Part shown: in pieces, positions 58,880 to 64,000 of the stretch
Position numbering within the stretch: position 1 is the first letter of the stretch
Layout of the letters: each line of letters starts with the position of its first letter
Origin: Bradyrhizobium sp. AZCC 2262
Lineage (GTDB): Bacteria; Pseudomonadota; Alphaproteobacteria; Rhizobiales; Xanthobacteraceae
NCBI RefSeq assembly: GCF_036924535.1
Contig: NZ_JAZHRT010000001.1
Coordinates: 372,001-436,000, forward strand
Length of the DNA stretch: 64,000 nt
Direction of reading: 5' to 3'
Notes under the pieces: generated by a model
Databases searched by the model: none
The model's input: only the letters and a program-made list of their open reading frames with translations
Told to the model about the DNA's origin: nothing
Made by a program: the position numbers and the translations under genes

Positions 58880-60020
58880 CTAGTAGCTGATCCTCAACCC
58901 CATGCCGCCGTGAAGCGTATTGCCGACCGGCTGCGGGCCGGCGGTGCCGTTGAGGAAGAGGCCGGCGACCCAGCCCTTGGTGATGCGGAAGCCGAGCCGG
59001 CCGCCATATTCGAACCAGCCCTGGTTGCCGATCGTGGGCACGATCGTGCCATCGCCGGTCACGCTGGCGACGATGCTGGAGCGCGTCCCGAAGGATTGCA
59101 CCCATCCGCCGTTGATGTTGGCTTCGACGCTCGAGCCGAACAGATGCGTCCACTGTCCGCCGACCTTGACGAGGCTGGTGCGGTCGGTACCATCGGCGAT
59201 CGAGGAATCGAACGGATTGAAGGCGACGGTCGGGTCCATATAGCCCTTCACCCGCTGCCAAAGCTGCCAGACCTCGACGGAAGCCGCCACCTCATCGCGC
59301 GGCGATAGTCGGCTCATCCAGCCGGCGCGGCCATAGACGGCGTAGTTCTCGCTTGTGGTCGAGCTTTCGAGCGATACCGCGCCGAGGCTTGTCGTGTAGC
59401 TGCGCGAGTAGCGCACCTTCTGGAACGGCGACAGGATGGTGCCGATATCGAAGAACGGCCGCGACGATCCCCAGTCGACGAAATCGTAGCGCAGCGCGAA
59501 CGCGCCGATCGGCGAACTGGTGACGTGGTATCCGCCTTCGCTGTACTGGGCATAGGCGATGCCGGCGAGCAGCGACAGATTAGGCGTCAGGTTCTTGCGG
59601 CCGTGAATGCCGGCCGAAAACGAACCTGCCGAACCGAACGCGCTGATGCAATCGTTGCAATTGACCTGCTCGTTGACCCCCAGCAGCACGTTGCCGAGCA
59701 CGCGGTTGGCGATCATCTGGTTGAAGCGCTGTCCGGCCAGGTCGTTAATCGAGCCGGCGCTCGAATCGGATGCGGTCACCGGTGGCGTGTTGGTGGGTGC
59801 CGTGCTGGCGCGCGGCGTCGATGTCTGGCTTGGCGTCGGAGACGGCGAAGCCGAGGGCGTCGGGGATGGGCTCGGGGTCGGGCGTCGGCGAGTAGCATTC
59901 GACGCATTCTTCCAATGGTGTCGGCGAAGGCGACTGTGCTCGCGCAGGCGACGATTGCATCGCGAGCACCGCGACAAGGAGCGCTGCCGGCACCAGGGCA
60001 CTTCGGGTGAAATTTGCCAT
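58880..60020 (-). pseudogene. Autotransporter-like beta-barrel protein gene with a +1 frameshift
   Basis: The gene begins MANFTRSALVPAALLVAVLA with a clear Sec signal (ending SSPARAQ) and a Pro-rich linker (SPSPTPLEECVECYSPTP). The frame then runs off to a stop at 59745. The other frame carries the rest: SPSPTPSASPSPTPSQTS, then a C-terminal barrel region (about 290 residues) ending in GGMGLRISY, an outer-membrane-type terminal aromatic. Removing one base of the GGG at 59880-59882 (plus strand) joins the two parts into a continuous 379-residue protein with an unbroken TPTPSPSPTP linker. So the gene is intact apart from one base: a recent mutation, phase variation or sequencing error. The FecR gene lies two bases upstream. 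Confidence 0.72.
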
Positions 60021-60022
60021 GG

Positions 60023-60739
60023 TCAGCGCCCGCACAGCATCCCGGTGGGATCGCTGCCGTCATCGACGATGACAGGCGTCGCATCCGCATATTGCGTCTT
60101 GTTGCAAAGCCCTGCCGCGGCGCCGCAGGTTGCGGCGAACGTCCAGGGTGGATTGTTGGTCTTCTTGATCGTCGATCTGCCACCGCCGCCCGAGGTGATG
60201 ATGGCGGTATCGCCGGGCTGGGTGAGCTGGATGCATTCAAACGTGACCGTGCAGACCGAGGCGGCACCGTCCTGCAGATTGACGATGGTCTGGCCGCGCT
60301 GCGACAGGATATCGAGCGTGGTGCCGCGGACGCCGATGGTCGCGAGCGGCGTCGTGATCTTGTAGGCGTCCTTGTCCGAATGGCCGGTGACGAAACGAAA
60401 CGCGCCCGAGGTCATGCGCACCGCGACGTCGCGATAGTGATGCTCGTCGTCGAAAACGGTGCGGTCGAGCTTGAGCGTCGCGCTGGGTCCAAGCGAGAGG
60501 TTGGTGCTGTCGGCCATCACCAGCCGCGCTGCGCTGTCGAGCCCGGTGCGCACGGTTTCGTCACGGACCAGTCCATCGCCGACATTGATCTGGGTGGTCG
60601 AAGGTCCGGCAACGCGGAGCACTTCATCCTTGACGACGGCCGCTTCGCCGACGCGCGTTTGCGCATGGGCGGGAGCAGCCATTAGCGCAGTTACCAGACC
60701 AATTGCAGATAGCAAACTAAAGCAACTACTGAAATTCAT
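60023..60739 (-). CDS. FecR-domain protein, exported
   Basis: The 238-residue protein has a signal peptide (CFSLLSAIGLVTALMAAPAH AQ) followed by a FecR domain: VRDETVRTGLDSAARLVMAD, SNLSLGPSATLKLDRTVFDD and TPLATIGVRGTTLDIL. Extracytoplasmic FecR domains in such proteins occur with outer-membrane or surface-protein genes, not only with sigma regulators. I start at ATG 60739; a TTG two codons upstream is possible. The barrel protein gene (58880-60020) begins two bases after the stop, so they form one transcription unit. Confidence 0.85.
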   Translation of the reverse strand: MNFSSCFSLLSAIGLVTALMAAPAHAQTRVGEAAVVKDEVLRVAGPSTTQINVGDGLVRDETVRTGLDSAARLVMADSTNLSLGPSATLKLDRTVFDDEHHYRDVAVRMTSGAFRFVTGHSDKDAYKITTPLATIGVRGTTLDILSQRGQTIVNLQDGAASVCTVTFECIQLTQPGDTAIITSGGGGRSTIKKTNNPPWTFAATCGAAAGLCNKTQYADATPVIVDDGSDPTGMLCGR

Positions 60740-60940
60740 TTTCAAAACGATCGATTTATCCCGACATCGTACCGGATCGCGCGCGCTTGCGATGTGACAG
60801 AATTATCACTCGCACGACTTACTCGCCCGTCGGTTAGTGATTGCGAAATCGAAATGCGTTCAATGCGATGGACTTAAAAATCTGGAGCCGTCACACTCAA
60901 TTTTGCCGCAATGTCATTTAGTCCCTGATTCCGTGTCAGA

Positions 60941-62251
60941 TTGTCCGTGAAGCCAGCAACCTCATCACATTCAGTTCTGCCCACTTCGACGATGCGCACG
61001 GGCATCATCGCGGCAGCGCTGTTTGTTCTCGCGCATTTCGCGATGCTGATCGGTGTCACCACGCCGGAGAAATTCTACTTCGACGAGGTGCACTACGTGC
61101 CGGCGGCGCGGCAGATGCTCGAGCCGGTGATGCCACAGCCGATGCTCAACCCGATGCATCCGCCGCTCGCCAAGCAATTCATCGGGCTGTCGATCCATTC
61201 GTTCGGCGACGGGCCGCTGGGTTGGCGCTATCCGGGCGTACTGTTCGGATCGCTTGCGATCGTGGCCGTGTATCTGTGCGGCCTGGCGCTGTTCGCGGCC
61301 CAGGGGTCGGCGATTGCAGCGAGCCTGCTCGCCCTCTTCAACCAGATGCTGTTCGTGCAATCGCGGATCGCGATGCTGGATATTTTCGCGCTCGCCTTTG
61401 GCCTGTTCGCGATCGCGGCGTTCATGCACGGCTTTCGAAGAGAGCGACCGCATGTGTGGTTCGCGCTTGCCGGGATCGGCTTCGGCCTGTCGACTGCTTG
61501 CAAATGGAGCGGGCTGTTCGTGCTTGCGGTTTGCATCGTCATCGTCGCCGTCATCCGCCTGATGCAGGGCTGGCGCACCCAATTCGCCGATGCGAGGCCC
61601 GATGACTGGTACCGGCCCGATCTCTGGCCCGGCTTCAAGGCCTGGCATTTCGCGGTCTGCTTCGTACTGGTTCCCGCCGCGGTCTATCTCGCGACCTTCA
61701 TTCCGCTCTACGGATTTTCGGTTCCAGATATCCTGGAAGCGCAACGGCTGATCTTCAGCGACAACACCACGTCCGCGATCGCCGGCCACACTTATATGAG
61801 TTCATGGCCGTCCTGGCCGTTCCTGGTGCGCCCGGTCTGGTATCTCTTCGACAAGATCGGCGACGACCGCATCGCCGCCGTGGTCTTCCTCGGCAATCCG
61901 CTGATCCTGTGGCCGGCGCTGATTGCGGTCGCGATTTGCCTGCGCGACTGGATCGTGACGCGGCGGGTCGATGCTTTCCTGGTGCTGGCGTTCTATTTCG
62001 GCCCGTACCTCGCATGGGCGCTGCTGCCGCGAACGCTCGGGTTCATTTACTACTACCTGCCGGCGGCGACCACGGCGAGTTTTGCGTTGGTCTATGCCTT
62101 GAAACGCGGCAGCATGCCCCGCTGGTTGCTGTGGGCCTATGTTGCGGTCGGTTTTATCGGATTCGCCGCAATGTTGCCGATATCGGCCGCGTTCATAGGT
62201 ACTTCGATGGCGACGTTCAGCCGCCTGATGATCTTCCAGAACTGGATTTGA
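60941..62251 (+). CDS. PMT-family (GT39) dolichyl/polyprenyl-phosphate-sugar mannosyltransferase-like protein
   Basis: The 436-residue membrane protein has the PMT-type opening motif FYFDEVHYVPAARQML with the acidic pair DE expected at the active site, and many transmembrane helices (for example FGSLAIVAVYLCGLALFAA, AVCIVIVAVIRLM). Such enzymes move a sugar from a lipid carrier to a protein or lipid outside the cytoplasm. The start is uncertain: TTG 60941, GTG 60947 and ATG 60992 are all possible and none has a good ribosome site. No partner gene is adjacent. Confidence 0.8.
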   Translation: MSVKPATSSHSVLPTSTMRTGIIAAALFVLAHFAMLIGVTTPEKFYFDEVHYVPAARQMLEPVMPQPMLNPMHPPLAKQFIGLSIHSFGDGPLGWRYPGVLFGSLAIVAVYLCGLALFAAQGSAIAASLLALFNQMLFVQSRIAMLDIFALAFGLFAIAAFMHGFRRERPHVWFALAGIGFGLSTACKWSGLFVLAVCIVIVAVIRLMQGWRTQFADARPDDWYRPDLWPGFKAWHFAVCFVLVPAAVYLATFIPLYGFSVPDILEAQRLIFSDNTTSAIAGHTYMSSWPSWPFLVRPVWYLFDKIGDDRIAAVVFLGNPLILWPALIAVAICLRDWIVTRRVDAFLVLAFYFGPYLAWALLPRTLGFIYYYLPAATTASFALVYALKRGSMPRWLLWAYVAVGFIGFAAMLPISAAFIGTSMATFSRLMIFQNWI

Positions 62252-62375
62252 GCGGCCAGTGCGCCGATCGCGCAACGAGCAGTCAAATAACGGGTCCACT
62301 TGTACGGGTTATGGGCTGGCCGTAGATTCATCGCTGTATGAGTCGCTCGAATCCCGCGTCTTAAGGACGAACGGC

Positions 62376-64000
62376 ATGTGGGCCTTCTTCGAACGTTTGC
62401 TCGATTCATCGATGTTCGCACCGCACGGAATATGCCTGCTGTGGGAACCGGAACTGATCTGGCTCCACGTCGCGTCGGATGTCGTCATTGCCTCCGCCTA
62501 TTTCTCGATTCCGGTTGCGCTGTCGATCTTCGTCTCGAAGCGCCGGGACGTCGATTTCGGGTGGGTGTTCTGGGCGTTCGCGCTGTTCATCATGGCGTGC
62601 GGCGTCGGCCACGTGATGTCGATCGTCACGCTTTGGTATCCGGTCTACGGCATCGAAGGCATCGTCAAGGCGATGACGGCCGCGGCCTCGATCGTGACGG
62701 CGGCGATGCTGTGGCCGCTGTTGCCGAAGGTGCTGGCGCTGCCCTCGCCGTCGCAGCTTCGTGCGGCTGAAGTGGCCCTAGCGCAGGAAGGCATGCACCG
62801 GCGCGAGGCCGAAGACATGCTTCGGCAGTCGCAGAAGATGGAAGCGATCGGACAGTTGACCGGCGGCGTGGCGCACGATTTCAACAATCTGCTCACGATC
62901 ATCAGCGGCAATCTCGAGATCGCCGATCGCAGCCTGCAGACGTGGAGCGAGGCCGCGCGCGAGCGGTTGACGCGAGTGATCGCCAACGCCGCGAACGGCG
63001 CGCAGCGCGCGGCGATGCTGACGCAGCGCTTGCTGGCATTTGCACGGCGGCAGCCGCTCGATCCCAAACTGACCAATGTCGGTCAGTTGATCGCCGGCAT
63101 GTCGGATTTCTTCAGGCGTACGCTCGGCGAGAACGTCGAGCTCAAGGTCGTGGAGGGCGCCGGCCTGTGGCAGATCGAGGTCGACCCCAGCCAGTTGGAA
63201 GCGGCGATTCTCAACCTTGTCGTGAACGCCAAGGACGCCATGAACACCATGAACGCCAAAATCTCAGGCGCGATGGCCAACAGCGGCAAGCTGACGATCG
63301 AGACCAGCAACGTTTCCGTCGACGAGGGCCATCGGCAGCGGAACGCAGGCGTGCCGTCCGGGCAGTATGTGTTGATCGCGGTGAGCGATACCGGTTCCGG
63401 AATGCCGCGGGAAGTCCAGGATAAAGCGTTCGATCCGTTTTTCACGACCAAGCAACCGGGGCAGGGCACCGGCCTCGGATTGAGCCAAGTCTATGGCTTC
63501 GTCAAGCAATCCGGCGGCGAGATCAAGATATACAGCGAGGTCGGGCAGGGAACGACAATCAGGATCTACCTGCCGCGCGCCGCTGCCGCTCCCGAGACCG
63601 TTGGACAGAGCGAGGCGCCCCTGGTCGGCAGTTCGGGGAGCGAGACCGTCCTGGTGGTCGAGGACGAATGCGATGTGAGGTCGTATCTGGTCGAGACGCT
63701 AAAGGATCTGAACTACCGGGTTCGCGAGGCGGCGAACGGGGCGGCCGCGCTGGCGCTGTTCGACGCAAATCCGTTCCGGATCGATCTGCTGCTGACCGAC
63801 ATCGTGATGCCCGGCCTGAACGGCCGCGAGCTGGCTGATCAGCTGCATCATCGCCAATCCGGCCTGAGGGTCCTGTTCATGACCGGGTATTCGCGGGATG
63901 CGATCGTGCATCAGGGCCGCCTGGATGCCGGCGTGTTACTGCTGCAGAAGCCCGTAACCCAGGCTTTGCTGGCGGCGAAGATCAGGGAAATTCTCGACAA
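62376..64000 (+). CDS. Ethylene-receptor-like hybrid sensor histidine kinase, 3' truncated
   Basis: The frame stays open to the end of the window, so about 540 residues are visible. The N-terminal membrane domain matches plant ETR1: Asp35, Tyr42, Ile45, Pro46, Ile72, Cys75 and His79 (SDVVIASAYFSIP, MACGVGH) correspond to ETR1 Asp25, Tyr32, Ile35, Pro36, Ile62, Cys65 and His69, each shifted by exactly ten residues. Cys65 and His69 bind the copper ion for ethylene. A coiled linker, HisKA (His167, GGVAHDFNNLLTIISGN), HATPase (VVNAKDAMN) and a C-terminal receiver with Asp475 (LLLTDIVMPG) follow. The ATG at 62376 has AAGGA 8 bases upstream. Binding of ethylene is inferred from residues. Confidence 0.85.
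   Translation, partial: MWAFFERLLDSSMFAPHGICLLWEPELIWLHVASDVVIASAYFSIPVALSIFVSKRRDVDFGWVFWAFALFIMACGVGHVMSIVTLWYPVYGIEGIVKAMTAAASIVTAAMLWPLLPKVLALPSPSQLRAAEVALAQEGMHRREAEDMLRQSQKMEAIGQLTGGVAHDFNNLLTIISGNLEIADRSLQTWSEAARERLTRVIANAANGAQRAAMLTQRLLAFARRQPLDPKLTNVGQLIAGMSDFFRRTLGENVELKVVEGAGLWQIEVDPSQLEAAILNLVVNAKDAMNTMNAKISGAMANSGKLTIETSNVSVDEGHRQRNAGVPSGQYVLIAVSDTGSGMPREVQDKAFDPFFTTKQPGQGTGLGLSQVYGFVKQSGGEIKIYSEVGQGTTIRIYLPRAAAAPETVGQSEAPLVGSSGSETVLVVEDECDVRSYLVETLKDLNYRVREAANGAAALALFDANPFRIDLLLTDIVMPGLNGRELADQLHHRQSGLRVLFMTGYSRDAIVHQGRLDAGVLLLQKPVTQALLAAKIREILD

Overview
The window is GC-rich, densely coding alphaproteobacterial chromosome. Gene content (DUF1127, DUF982 and DUF2778 proteins, TctC-type binding protein, nasA/nirBD assimilation genes, GTG/TTG starts, short palindromic intergenic repeats) suggests Bradyrhizobium or a close relative. 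The genus is an inference, not tested. No tRNA, rRNA, CRISPR, phage or transposase gene was found. Both ends cut a gene: a glycosyltransferase on the left and a hybrid sensor kinase on the right.

1-12.6 kb is the most unusual part. A VirG-like response regulator (5474-6199) and a VirA-like sensor kinase (8405-10891) are separated by a DUF1127 protein and a MauG-like di-heme protein that overlaps the kinase gene. A membrane di-heme cytochrome c, a berberine-bridge-type flavoprotein, a decayed wrbA and an AraC regulator lie upstream. Directly after the kinase gene is a second, truncated 3' end of the VirG-like gene, followed by a second copy of the same downstream module: SD-masking hairpin, small Ala-rich ORF, then a DUF1127 gene. 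This points to an ancient segmental duplication. Near-identical palindromes (GTTAC-N4-GTAAC) lie before the cytochrome gene and after the regulator gene and are candidate binding sites.

12.9-23.6 kb holds an aldehyde dehydrogenase and then the nitrate-assimilation locus: a PP2C phosphatase/serine-threonine kinase fusion, the narK transporter, and divergently nirB-nirD-nasA. Both narK and nirB carry sigma-54 type promoters, fitting nitrogen control.

23.6-35.6 kb carries a beta-barrel-like protein, nhaA with a TetR regulator, a ferredoxin/P450 pair, a TctC binding protein, and a LacI regulator facing an SDR-VOC-CMD-DOPA-dioxygenase cluster across a perfect LacI-type operator. A DUF2778 protein, a DUF982 protein and an NTF2-like protein follow.

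35.6-42.3 kb is one long minus-strand transcription unit: GntR regulator, binding protein, permease, ATPase, permease, polysaccharide-deacetylase-like protein, fumarylacetoacetase-family protein and a MetE-C-like methyltransferase. The overlaps suggest uptake and catabolism of one unidentified compound.

42.3-60.7 kb contains MarR/enoyl-CoA hydratase/GMC oxidoreductase, hemE, small conserved proteins, slyX-trhO, a gamma-glutamyltransferase, FAD oxidoreductase, FKBP, hydroxyacid dehydrogenase, cupin, enoyl-CoA hydratase, amidohydrolase, alpha/beta hydrolase, three VOC proteins (two in tandem duplication), and a FecR protein followed by a frameshifted autotransporter-like barrel gene. Four families of palindromic repeats sit between genes.

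60.9-64 kb ends with a PMT-family glycosyltransferase and a hybrid histidine kinase whose membrane domain looks like a plant ethylene receptor, with all the copper/ethylene-site residues I can recall conserved.
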